A stretch of 54,545 nucleotides of DNA from Methanobrevibacter sp. Lineage in GTDB: Archaea; Methanobacteriota; Methanobacteria; Methanobacteriales; Methanobacteriaceae. The notes under the pieces were generated by a model that saw only the letters and a program-made list of their open reading frames with translations, did not search any database and was not told the DNA's origin. Of this stretch, positions 19,059 to 26,499 are shown piece by piece (within the stretch, counting starts at the first letter, position 1; every line of letters starts with the position of its first letter). The stretch lies in NCBI GenBank assembly GCA_022775905.1, contig JALFJX010000026.1:1-54545 (forward strand). The letters are read 5' to 3'. Position numbers and translations under genes: made by a program.

Positions 19059-19200
19059 AGCTATTCATTAATCAAACTATAATTTAAACTTTGTTTAAGT
19101 AATTGCCCAATATTGTTGTATTTTTTAAATATTTATTTTGTTCTAATTAGTTTAAACATAATTATTATGTTGATGATGATTGAGAATCTGAATGTTATGG

Positions 19201-19662
19201 TTAGAACTGATTTCTATTGAATTCTAATGATTTCAAGGACACTTTTGATAATATTTTTAACAAATCTTCACGGGATATGTCCAGCTCTTCACAAATCATA
19301 TTGTCCCATTCTTTTTCTTTCTGGATTAAAAACTCAGCAGTTTCGATGCCTTTTTCAGTTAATTTTATCTTATATGCTCTTTTGTTGTCTTCGTTAACCT
19401 TTCTTTCAATAAGTCCTTTGCATTCAAAATCTTTAAAAGCTCTTGAAACTCCGCTTCTATCCATCAAACAAGCTTTTGCAATATCTGATTGTGTGGTTCC
19501 CATTTCATAATATAAGAACATTAGCATATAATATTGGCTTGGTAATATTTCAGTTCCATTTTTAATGTGTTTATTCATGTAAAAATCATGAGTTTTATTC
19601 AATGTAATTAAATGATTTGCGAGAAATGGTGACTCTTTAATTATATCGTCATATTCAATCAT
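19201..19662 (-). CDS. MarR-family transcriptional regulator
   Basis: A 153-residue winged-helix protein. The DNA-binding part runs from TTQSDIAKACLMDRSGVSRAFKDFECKGLIERKVNEDNKRAYKIKLTEKG (about residues 54-103, in fragments), flanked by helices that would form the dimer. The ATG at 19662 has a GGTG site 6 bases away; the GTG at 19671 overlaps that site and is less likely. It is divergent from the secreted protein gene at 19758, and two TTTGT/ACAAA palindromes lie between, suggesting autoregulation. Confidence 0.85.
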   Translation of the reverse strand: MIEYDDIIKESPFLANHLITLNKTHDFYMNKHIKNGTEILPSQYYMLMFLYYEMGTTQSDIAKACLMDRSGVSRAFKDFECKGLIERKVNEDNKRAYKIKLTEKGIETAEFLIQKEKEWDNMICEELDISREDLLKILSKVSLKSLEFNRNQF

Positions 19663-19714
19663 TGTTTTCACCTAAAATAATTACTAATATTTTTATGGTT
19701 AATATTTAAATAGT

Positions 19715-19751
19715 ATTTGTAACAAATTATACACAAAAATATTATTTGTGT
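19715..19751. promoter_or_regulatory. Two TTTGT...ACAAA palindromes, candidate MarR operators
   Basis: ATTTGT-A-ACAAAT at 19715-19727 and ACACAAA-N7-TTTGTGT at 19731-19751 lie side by side in the divergent marR/secreted-protein promoter. Placement and symmetry fit autoregulation by the adjacent MarR protein, which is inference. Confidence 0.45.
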
Positions 19752-19757
19752 GGTATC

Positions 19758-20255
19758 ATGAATAAGAAACAGATTATAATTATTTTGTCGATTATTGTTG
19801 TTTGTTTTGTATTGGCAGGACCTGCATTTGCAAAAGAAAAGGTTAAAGTAAAGATTACTACTGATGATTATCCATTGAATAATAAGGGTTTTATTGTTAT
19901 ATCTCTTGTAGACAGTCATGATAATGAAATCAAAAGTAAAGGAACTATTCATTATAACATTACTGATGAATATGGAAATTATAATTGGGCATATAAGTCT
20001 TATGATGGTGAACTTAGGCTAAAATACACTGTTGGAAAATATAAAGTTAAAGTTAAGTTTGATGGTGATTCCAAGTATAAATCAGCTAAAAAGACCAAAT
20101 CAGTGCTGGTAAAAACTGAGAAGTTTGATCCTTATACTTATTATGATGACCATAATTGGGGTTTAAATCAGGAAATCGATGATTATATTGAATATAATTA
20201 TTGGGATGAAGATATTTATGATGATCCTTATACTTATGATGGGGAAGGACCTTGA
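19758..20255 (+). CDS. Secreted Ig-like surface protein
   Basis: A 165-residue protein with a clear signal peptide: MNKKQIIIILSIIVVCFVL, ending at AFA before the charged KEKVKV. The mature part to about residue 118 looks like one Ig-like beta-sandwich repeat (KGTIHYNITDEYGN ... GKYKVKVKFDGDSKYKSAKKTKSVLV), as in methanobacterial adhesin-like proteins. The C-terminus is rich in Asp, Tyr and Trp with no membrane anchor. Position 19758 is chosen because the upstream start would precede the signal core. It is divergent from the MarR gene and may be its target. Confidence 0.75.
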   Translation: MNKKQIIIILSIIVVCFVLAGPAFAKEKVKVKITTDDYPLNNKGFIVISLVDSHDNEIKSKGTIHYNITDEYGNYNWAYKSYDGELRLKYTVGKYKVKVKFDGDSKYKSAKKTKSVLVKTEKFDPYTYYDDHNWGLNQEIDDYIEYNYWDEDIYDDPYTYDGEGP

Positions 20256-20281
20256 AAATAAGTTTTTAAGAAAAGAGAGAT

Positions 20282-20324
20282 AATTGGTGTTAATTGAGGT
20301 TGAAAACACCAATTCGTTTTTTTT
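20282..20324. terminator. Hairpin with T-runs on both strands, copy A
   Basis: AATTGGTGTT (20282-20291) and AACACCAATT (20305-20314) form a 10-bp stem, followed on the plus strand by CG and eight T. On the minus strand it is followed by TCTCTC and T. It can end the secreted-protein transcript and also the candidate minus-strand RNA. Confidence 0.6.
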
Positions 20325-20456
20325 AGAAAATTTTGGCAGATAAATTTTCTATGTATTAAATTAGAAAATTGTGTAAAGCTAATTTAATACGGAAAGATAT
20401 GTATTTTTTTGGAGATTACATTATTTTTTGGCTAATAATGTTTTGAAGTGATGAAT

Positions 20457-20540
20457 TTAGTCTTACCTAAATGTATGTCATTTGTATTAAACTTTGTTTT
20501 TATAGTATATAATGGTTTGTATTTTTTTAGGTAAACCTAA
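20457..20540. promoter_or_regulatory. Iron-box pair around a TATA element, copy A
   Basis: TTAGTCTTACCTAA (20457-20470) and TTAGGTAAACCTAA (20527-20540) flank a TATA-like element at 20501-20513. On the minus strand the first site falls just past the predicted transcription start and the second lies upstream of the TATA box. Confidence 0.6.
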
Positions 20541-20585
20541 AATTTACTATTTCATTAAAATAATTTTTTTTAAAAAAGAGAGATA

Positions 20586-20618
20586 ATTGGTGTTTGGCTA
20601 TAACACCAATCAGTTTTT
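20586..20618. terminator. Hairpin with T-runs on both strands, copy B
   Basis: ATTGGTGTT (20586-20594) and AACACCAAT (20602-20610) form a 9-bp stem around a 7-base loop. On the minus strand TCTCTC and a T-run follow; on the plus strand CAG and five T follow. The stem is kept exactly while the loop differs from copy A. Confidence 0.55.
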
Positions 20619-20749
20619 CAGGGAATTTTTTGGCAGAATAAATTCCATGTGTATTAAATTAGAAAATTGTGTAAAGCTAATTCAATACGAGATATATATT
20701 TTTGGAGATTTCATTATTATTTGGATAATAATGTTTTGAAGTGATGAAT

Positions 20750-20833
20750 TTAGTCTTACCTAAATGTATGTCACTTGTATTAAAGTTTGTTTTTATAGTA
20801 TATAAAGGTTTGTATTTTTTTAGGTAAACCTAA
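20750..20833. promoter_or_regulatory. Iron-box pair around a TATA element, copy B
   Basis: TTAGTCTTACCTAA (20750-20763) and TTAGGTAAACCTAA (20820-20833) flank TATAGTATATAAA (20794-20806). The arrangement and spacing are the same as in copy A. Confidence 0.6.
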
Positions 20834-20915
20834 ACTTTTACTCTCCATTGTTTTTGAGTGAGAAATAGATATATAACGATTGTTATTATTTATATATAAA
20901 TGTTTTGGTATGGAT

Positions 20916-21002
20916 AAATATTTAAATACAATGAAATATTGATAGATTAGTGTTAAGGTTAGCCTAAATTAGCATTTGATAAAATTTTTTAGGCTAACAT
21001 AA
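20916..21002 (+). promoter_or_regulatory. feoB promoter with two iron-box-like operators
   Basis: A TATA-like stretch lies at about 20916-20927. TAAGGTTAGCCTAA at 20954-20967 sits at the predicted transcription start and TTAGGCTAACATAA at 20989-21002 sits in the leader. Both fit TTAGG-N4-CCTAA with one mismatch and closely resemble the known DtxR/IdeR box. Iron repression of feoB is the natural reading; the regulator is not in the window. Confidence 0.7.
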
Positions 21003-21032
21003 AAATATGTTATTTAATTAAGGAGTTTGTTA

Positions 21033-23042
21033 ATGAAAAAATTAATTGTGGGATTAGCAGGGAACCCTAATGTGGGTAAAACTACTGTTTTCAATCAATT
21101 AACTGGTATGCGTCAACATGTAGGTAACTGGCCGGGTAAAACTGTTGAAAGAGCAGAAGGTCACTTTGAACATGGTGATTATGGATATGATCTTGTTGAC
21201 TTGCCAGGGAATTATGCATTGAGTGCTCATACTATGGAAGAAATCGTCTCAAGAGATTTCATTGTAGATGATGACTCTGATGTGATTGTTAATGTGGTTG
21301 ATGCTGCAAATCTTGAACGTAATTTATATTTAACAGTTCAAATGATGGAATTAGGTGCTAACTTAGTTTTAGCAGTTAATATGAATGATTTTGCAAGAAA
21401 AAAGGATCACATCATTGATATGGAATTGATGAGTGAGCTTTTAGGATTTCCGGTTATTGAAATTAATGCTAAAACAAAGGATGGTTTTGAAGAATTATTG
21501 AATACTGTCGAAGAAGTAGCTGAAAATCCTAATGATTCAAGTGAAAAACTGTCATACAGTAATGATATTAAGGGCCATTTAGCAGAACTTCAGGAAGTCA
21601 TTGAACAGGATGATGACTTATTGAAGGTTCCTTCAGTTTGGACTGCTGTTAAATTATTAGAAAAAGATACAATAGTCATAGACAAAGTTCAACATTCTCC
21701 TCAAGGATCAAAAATCATGGTTGAAGTTGATAAGGTAAGTAAACATTTGTATGATGTTTACAGAGATGGTCCTGAGGAAGTTATTGCAAGTGCAAGATAT
21801 GCATTCATTGATGGTTTGGTGGCTGAAGCAGTTAGCAAGCCGGCTGTTGAAAAAGAAACTATGACTGATAAAATTGATAAAGTTGTAACCGATCGTATTT
21901 TGGCTCCATTTATATTTCTTATAATAATGTGGTTAATGTTTCAGGTAACATTTACTGTTGGAGCTCCATTCCAAGATTTGATTAGTCAATTGTTTGATTC
22001 ATTGAGTGCATGGGTAGGTACATTCCTTGGCGGTGGCCTACTTGAATCATTTGTATGTGATGGTATCATTGGGGGAGTAGGTGGTGTTCTTACTTTCTTG
22101 CCGATTATTATTTTAATGTTCTTGTTCCTAAGTATATTGGAGGACTGTGGTTATCTTGCAAGAGCTGCATTTACATTGGATAAGATTATGCACAAGATTG
22201 TCGGTCTTCATGGTAAGGCATTCATTCCTATGATTTTAGGATTTGGGTGTGGTGTACCTGCTATTATGGCAACAAGAACCATGGAAAATGAAGGGGACCG
22301 TATGCTTGCTATGATGCTTGTTCCATTCATGTCATGTACTGCAAGATTACCTATTTATGCAATATTTGTTGCAGCATTCTTCTCAGATAATGGTGGTAAC
22401 GTATTGCTTGCAATTTACTTGTTGGGTATTGTTGTAGCACTTGTTGTGGCAGCTATTCTTAAAAGAACAATGTTTAAAGGATTGTCAACTCCATTTGTTA
22501 TGGAACTTCCGACATACAAAGTGCCTTCCGTAAAAGGAGCATTATTGCATACTTGGGAAAAGGTAAAAGGATTCTTAAGAAAAGCAGGAACAATCATTCT
22601 TGTCTGTTCCATCATATTGTGGGCATTGCAGAACATATATCCTTGGGGAGGAAACGATCCTCAAATGAGTCTTTTGGGAATGATTGGTACAACAATCGCT
22701 CCAATATTTGCACCATTAGGATTTGGAACATGGCAAGCTGCTGTGGCTATTCTCGCAGGATTATCTGCTAAAGAAGTGGTTGTATCTACATTCGGTACTC
22801 TTGCAGGAATGGAAGGGGATGATGAGGCAGGAATCACTCATTTGATTCAAAATTCATTTACACCATTGTCCGGATTTTCATTCATGGCTTTTACTTTGCT
22901 TTATACTCCATGTATTGCAGTTATCGGTGCGATTAAAAATGAAACCAATGGTTACAGATGGGCGTTAACTATGTGCGGTATTACTGTAGTGACTGCTTAT
23001 ATTGTTTCATTCCTGATTTACAACATTGGTCTTTTCAAATAA
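21033..23042 (+). CDS. feoB: Ferrous iron transporter FeoB
   Basis: A 669-residue GTPase-permease. The N-terminal G domain has GNPNVGKTT (about residues 9-17), DLPGNYALS and NMNDFARK. A linker (to about residue 265) follows, then a polytopic membrane domain with the paired Gate motifs: ILGFGCGVPAIMATRTM and VPFMSCTARLPIYAIF. It takes up Fe(II) across the cell membrane. An AGGAG site lies 8 bases before the ATG at 21033; the in-frame start at 21027 is too close to that site. Two iron-box-like operators and the tandem RNA-like elements lie upstream; feoA follows with its own promoter. Confidence 0.97.
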   Translation: MKKLIVGLAGNPNVGKTTVFNQLTGMRQHVGNWPGKTVERAEGHFEHGDYGYDLVDLPGNYALSAHTMEEIVSRDFIVDDDSDVIVNVVDAANLERNLYLTVQMMELGANLVLAVNMNDFARKKDHIIDMELMSELLGFPVIEINAKTKDGFEELLNTVEEVAENPNDSSEKLSYSNDIKGHLAELQEVIEQDDDLLKVPSVWTAVKLLEKDTIVIDKVQHSPQGSKIMVEVDKVSKHLYDVYRDGPEEVIASARYAFIDGLVAEAVSKPAVEKETMTDKIDKVVTDRILAPFIFLIIMWLMFQVTFTVGAPFQDLISQLFDSLSAWVGTFLGGGLLESFVCDGIIGGVGGVLTFLPIIILMFLFLSILEDCGYLARAAFTLDKIMHKIVGLHGKAFIPMILGFGCGVPAIMATRTMENEGDRMLAMMLVPFMSCTARLPIYAIFVAAFFSDNGGNVLLAIYLLGIVVALVVAAILKRTMFKGLSTPFVMELPTYKVPSVKGALLHTWEKVKGFLRKAGTIILVCSIILWALQNIYPWGGNDPQMSLLGMIGTTIAPIFAPLGFGTWQAAVAILAGLSAKEVVVSTFGTLAGMEGDDEAGITHLIQNSFTPLSGFSFMAFTLLYTPCIAVIGAIKNETNGYRWALTMCGITVVTAYIVSFLIYNIGLFK

Positions 23043-23230
23043 TTAGAATTTGATTGCTGAAATCTAAAAATAATGATTATTTTATTATTTTTTTTAAAAA
23101 TTTTAAATATTTATGTATGCCTAAATTAAAAACAGTATGTTGGAATCATGAGCAGTGCAATGGATTTTTCTGTGGTTTGTGTTCCTAAAGTATGGATGGA
23201 ATTATAAAAGTAAATTTTTAGACGCAACTA

Positions 23231-23289
23231 AAAATATTTATATATTCCTTATGATAAAATATCAATTAAGAAATTTTTAGTATGCCTAA
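23231..23289 (+). promoter_or_regulatory. feoA promoter with weak iron-box-like site
   Basis: A TATA box (AAATATTTATATATT, about 23231-23246) precedes TTTAGTATGCCTAA at 23276-23289, a degenerate form of the box seen before feoB. The position fits a site at or just after the transcription start. Confidence 0.45.
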
Positions 23290-23311
23290 AAATTATCATT
23301 TTGGTGAGATT

Positions 23312-23539
23312 ATGAAAACCTTAAAAGATGCAAAACCTGGTGAAACAGTAACTTTAGTTAGATACCATAACACTGGGGATGTAGATTTAAGAAGACATTT
23401 ATTAGGTATGGGTTTCGTTAAAGGAGCTAAGATTACCCTTAAAAAAGTAGCTACTTTAGGTGATCCTATTGAAATGAGTATCAAAGGCTATGATATATGT
23501 CTTCGTAAAGAAGAAGCTGCAAATATTGAAGTTGAATAG
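23312..23539 (+). CDS. feoA: Ferrous iron transport protein FeoA
   Basis: A 75-residue SH3-like protein. MKTLKDAKPGETVTLVRY at the start and RRHLLGMGFVKGAKITLKKVATLGDPIEMSIKGYDICLRKEEA (fragments) are the FeoA pattern. It is a small cytoplasmic partner of FeoB. The upstream in-frame ATG at 23282 lies inside the operator, while the ATG at 23312 has a GGTGA site 5 bases away, so 23312 is chosen. It lies 270 bases after feoB with its own promoter. Confidence 0.95.
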   Translation: MKTLKDAKPGETVTLVRYHNTGDVDLRRHLLGMGFVKGAKITLKKVATLGDPIEMSIKGYDICLRKEEAANIEVE

Positions 23540-23585
23540 CTTCAATGTTTCTTATTTTTTATAACTTTTTTTTATGGTGTTTTTT

Positions 23586-23783
23586 ATGAAATGTCGAATG
23601 TGTGGTTTTGAATTCGATGAAACTCAACTTGAAAACAGAGGATGTACTAGTTGTGGAAAACATAATTGTAATCAAATTCACTGTCCAAATTGTGGATTTG
23701 GCAATTCTCCAGAATTAGATCAGGAATTTGAGTTTATAACAAAACTTAAAAATAGATTTAAAAAGAAAGAATCAAGAGATTGA
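23586..23783 (+). CDS. Small zinc-ribbon protein of the feo cluster
   Basis: A 65-residue protein with four metal-binding knuckles: MKCRMCGFEF, GCTSCGKHNC and HCPNCGFGN. It ends in a charged helix (KLKNRFKKKESRD). Zinc ribbons of this kind are often found after feoA/feoB in archaea and may assist or regulate iron uptake; that role is inference. The GGTG site before the ATG at 23586 decides the start over the one at 23574. It is 46 bases after feoA and convergent with cbiO. Confidence 0.75.
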   Translation: MKCRMCGFEFDETQLENRGCTSCGKHNCNQIHCPNCGFGNSPELDQEFEFITKLKNRFKKKESRD

Positions 23784-23785
23784 TT

Positions 23786-24622
23786 CTATTTTATTTTATT
23801 TAATATTTCTTCAACTGTCTCATCGACGGTTATCTTATGTGTATCAACATCAAATCCATTTTCTTTTAATTTATAAAGAATTTCAGTTGTTATTGGTGCT
23901 TTTAGGTGGGCTGTTTTTAATAATTCTTTATCGGAAAAAATTTCGTGTTTATCTCCTTGAGCAATTATCTCTCCATGATGTAGAACAAATATTTTGTCTG
24001 CAAAATGGTTTACCATTTCAATATCGTGTGATGAAATTACAATACTCATTCCTTTGGAGTTGAGGTCATTTAAAATATTTAATACTTTATCAACACCTTC
24101 AGGGTCAAGACCTGCAGTTGGTTCATCTAGAATCATTATTTCGGGCCTCATTGCAATAATTCCTGCAATAGCCACTCTTTTTTGTTGACCTCCACTTAAA
24201 TGGTGTGGTGTTTTCTCTTCAAAACCGCTCATTCCAACCATTTCAAGTGCTTCTGTAATTCTGTTTTTGACTTCATCATAATCAAGGCCTAAATTCATGG
24301 GTCCAAAGGCAACATCTTCTTTAACAGTTGGTGCAAATAACTGATCATTAGGGTCCTGAAATACGATTCCTACTTTTTGTCTTACTTTAAGTAGTTCTTC
24401 ACGGTTATAAACTATCTTTTCTCCATCAATTTCAATGTGTCCTGATGTAGGTTCTGTTAAACCGTTAAAATGTGAAAAGAGTGTTGATTTACCGGCACCG
24501 TTAGCACCTATGATTGCAATTTTTTCTCCTTTTTTAATTTGAATATTGACATTTTTTAAAGCTTTAGTTCCATCAGGATAAGTAAAAGATAAGTTTTTTG
24601 TCTCTAAATGAATTTGTTCCAT
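23786..24622 (-). CDS. cbiO: Nickel/cobalt ECF transporter ATPase
   Basis: A 278-residue ABC ATPase of the energy-coupling factor class. Walker A is [16 protein letters not shown] (about residues 38-53), Q-loop [17 protein letters not shown], signature [14 protein letters not shown], Walker [14 protein letters not shown] and H-loop [10 protein letters not shown]. The QDPNDQLF motif is typical of CbiO/NikO/EcfA. It is the last gene of a four-gene importer operon, with a GGTGG site before its ATG. Whether nickel or cobalt is carried cannot be read from the ATPase. Confidence 0.92.
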   Translation of the reverse strand: MEQIHLETKNLSFTYPDGTKALKNVNIQIKKGEKIAIIGANGAGKSTLFSHFNGLTEPTSGHIEIDGEKIVYNREELLKVRQKVGIVFQDPNDQLFAPTVKEDVAFGPMNLGLDYDEVKNRITEALEMVGMSGFEEKTPHHLSGGQQKRVAIAGIIAMRPEIMILDEPTAGLDPEGVDKVLNILNDLNSKGMSIVISSHDIEMVNHFADKIFVLHHGEIIAQGDKHEIFSDKELLKTAHLKAPITTEILYKLKENGFDVDTHKITVDETVEEILNKIK

Positions 24623-24630
24623 TTTGCCAC

Positions 24631-25461
24631 CTAATTAATTGATAAATTTTGACCAATGTAACCTAATTGACCACTATATTTGAATAAGATAATTTCGAGT
24701 ATTATTACTATAATTATGATTGAAATAATAAATATATAATCGCTTTTCTCAGGGGATTTCTTTTCATTGAACATTTCTGATGCATCTGAAAATCCACGGC
24801 TCACCATACTTTTATGAACACGTTCTCCTTGTTCGTAAGATTTTAAAAACATCATTCCTATTGTGTATCCGACCTGTTTTACTCTCCATTTGTAAGGTGT
24901 GTTATCTGAATGGATGCTGAAGTTTCTTGATTTTTGGCTTTTTCTGATTGCTGCGAGTTCATCAACAAACAAAAATAAAAATCTGACCATGATTGAAAGA
25001 ATCATTGCAAGATCTCTTGGCATTTTTAACTTTCTAAATGAACTGGCCATTTCCTGCAATGGTGTTGTTGATGAGTATATGATAATTGCAGTTAAACATA
25101 CAATCATACGAACAAGCAATAATATTGCCCAATTGAGTCCAAAATCAGTAATATGTAACCATGAATAACTCCAGATTATAGTTCCTGGTTGTATAAATGG
25201 TTGAAATATGATTATTGCTCCTCCAAATGGAAGTAACATTAATAATCTTTTTGCAGAATCAATATATGATAAATTGGCCATTTTTAAGATAAATAATAAC
25301 ATTATTTCTAAGATTATTGGTATAAAAAGTTCTTTTGAAATAACACATGCAAGAATAATAAAAATAGTTGCGATTAATTTAATACGTCCTCCTAGATTAT
25401 GTATGGGACTATCCTTTGATGCTAATTCATCAAATCTCATAATTTGTGTTATGTCTACCAT
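24631..25461 (-). CDS. cbiQ: Nickel/cobalt ECF transporter transmembrane protein
   Basis: A 276-residue membrane protein of the CbiQ/EcfT family. Hydrophobic helices fill the first half. The coupling-helix Ala-Arg-Gly type motifs appear as [24 protein letters not shown] and [19 protein letters not shown] near residues 132 and 208. It couples the ATPase to the NikM substrate-binding subunit. Eight bases separate it from cbiO. Confidence 0.88.
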   Translation of the reverse strand: MVDITQIMRFDELASKDSPIHNLGGRIKLIATIFIILACVISKELFIPIILEIMLLFILKMANLSYIDSAKRLLMLLPFGGAIIIFQPFIQPGTIIWSYSWLHITDFGLNWAILLLVRMIVCLTAIIIYSSTTPLQEMASSFRKLKMPRDLAMILSIMVRFLFLFVDELAAIRKSQKSRNFSIHSDNTPYKWRVKQVGYTIGMMFLKSYEQGERVHKSMVSRGFSDASEMFNEKKSPEKSDYIFIISIIIIVIILEIILFKYSGQLGYIGQNLSIN

Positions 25462-25539
25462 ATTAATTCACTATTATAATATTAAAAAAAGTAAGTTATA
25501 TATTTTGTTTATAAGGGAAAAAGAAGAAATTAAAATGAT

Positions 25540-25845
25540 TTAATTTCTACTTCTTAAAATTGCTGCAACTCCATATCCTACACCGAGAGTTACAATGGCA
25601 CCTATTACTAGGGCAACAACTTGTAATGCTTGGTTGTCTGGAGCGCTTGCAAATGCGTAATCTGGGAAGATTGCATCAGGAATTCCATTAATTTCTTCAA
25701 TTTGGAAGTCTTCTGCAAGTCCAGAATCTTCTGCAGATTTTTCAAGTCCGTCTGGGTTACCAGATGCAATGTATGGTGAAAGACAACTGATCACGATACA
25801 AATGACTACTGCAACAACGATTAAAGACATGTCTTTTTTATCCAT
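25540..25845 (-). CDS. PDGLE-domain (CbiN/NikN-like) subunit of the nickel/cobalt importer
   Basis: A 101-residue protein with two membrane helices (about residues 8-25 and 74-95) around an extracytoplasmic loop that begins with NPDGLEKSAEDSG, the PDGLE motif of CbiN-like/NikN subunits. The ATG at 25845 is preferred because an AAAGGAG site lies 9 bases before it; the ATG at 25854 directly abuts that site. It starts one base after the nikM stop. The family helps the M subunit load metal. Confidence 0.85.
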   Translation of the reverse strand: MDKKDMSLIVVAVVICIVISCLSPYIASGNPDGLEKSAEDSGLAEDFQIEEINGIPDAIFPDYAFASAPDNQALQVVALVIGAIVTLGVGYGVAAILRSRN

Positions 25846-25846
25846 A

Positions 25847-26479
25847 TTATGCATCTCCTTTGTTCCATGCGAGTAAGTCTGGTCTGAATTTGTCTAATGC
25901 TGCAAGAACGATTACAGTTAAAACAGCTTCGATTACTCCAATGAAGAAGTGGTATAATACCATTGATGGGATACCAATGTTCACTGGGAATGTACCAGCA
26001 ATACCCATTTCAATAGCACATGCTAATGCAGCAAGTACTGTTGCTAACCATGCAGCAATTCCTGCTGCTGGGTAATTTCCTATTTTTCCGTTTAATGCTT
26101 TAAATGTGTATAAACCTGTAAAACCTCCAACTATAGCCATGTTTAATACGTTTGCTCCTAAAGCAGTAATTCCTCCGTCTCCGAAGATTAATGCTTGGAT
26201 GAGTAAAACAACGGTAAATACTAAAACAGCAGCTTCAGGTGCTAAGAATACGATAGCAACTAATGCACCTCCAACCATGTGTCCACTGGTACCAAATGGG
26301 ATTGGCATGTTCATGGACATGATTGCGAAGATACCTGCTGCAAGTACTGCTAAAAGAGGTATACGTTTTTCATCTAAATTGGATCTAGCCCATTTTACAG
26401 AGAAGTATAATGCAACAATTAAAATTACATAGTATATGAGGCATTGTACGATTGGGATAAATCCGTCAGGTATATGCAA
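25847..26479 (-). CDS. cbiM: Nickel/cobalt ECF transporter substrate-binding subunit (CbiM/NikM)
   Basis: I place the start at a TTG at 26479, giving 210 residues that begin MHIPDGFIPIVQC. The N-terminal Met-His-Ile of this family forms part of the metal site, so an extra N-terminal extension is unlikely. A GGAGG site lies 7 bases before the TTG, whereas the ATG at 26524 has none. The protein has 6-7 membrane helices with AIMSMNMPIPFGTSGHMVGGAL in the middle (conserved His). It selects Ni(II) or Co(II) for the importer; a methanogen needs both. A structured leader precedes it. Confidence 0.9.
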   Translation of the reverse strand: MHIPDGFIPIVQCLIYYVILIVALYFSVKWARSNLDEKRIPLLAVLAAGIFAIMSMNMPIPFGTSGHMVGGALVAIVFLAPEAAVLVFTVVLLIQALIFGDGGITALGANVLNMAIVGGFTGLYTFKALNGKIGNYPAAGIAAWLATVLAALACAIEMGIAGTFPVNIGIPSMVLYHFFIGVIEAVLTVIVLAALDKFRPDLLAWNKGDA

Positions 26480-26499
26480 ATTAATTCCTCCAATAATTA

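Larger units (their letters stand above)
20271..20550 (-). ncRNA. Candidate iron-regulated structured RNA, copy A
   Basis: The first of two tandem copies. It has four hairpins: 20282-20314, 20325-20350 with a GGCAGA loop, a perfect 12-bp stem 20353-20364/20379-20390, and 20419-20440. Then come an iron-box-like site at 20457-20470, a TATA-like stretch at 20501-20513 and a full iron box TTAGGTAAACCTAA at 20527-20540. On the minus strand the order reads promoter, then folded RNA, then hairpin with T-run, giving a transcript of about 200 bases from near 20482 to 20271. The minus direction is my preference. No conserved protein is encoded. Function unknown. Confidence 0.55.
20574..20844 (-). ncRNA. 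Candidate iron-regulated structured RNA, copy B
   Basis: The second tandem copy, diverged from copy A but with the same order of elements. Hairpins are 20586-20610, 20622-20646 (GGCAGA loop kept), 20651-20662/20677-20688 and 20712-20733. An iron-box-like site lies at 20750-20763, a TATA-like element at 20794-20806 and TTAGGTAAACCTAA at 20820-20833. On the minus strand the TATA reads TTTATATAC, a good archaeal match, giving a predicted RNA from about 20777 to 20572. The stems keep pairing through two double changes compared with copy A. Direction and existence of the transcript are inferred. Confidence 0.55.

Noticed and set aside
20453-20534. A 27-codon ORF (MNLVLPKCMS...) present in both tandem copies, also at 20746-20827
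   Set aside because: It overlaps the operators and TATA element, has only a weak ribosome site, and all three codon differences between the copies change the amino acid, so no protein-level selection is visible.
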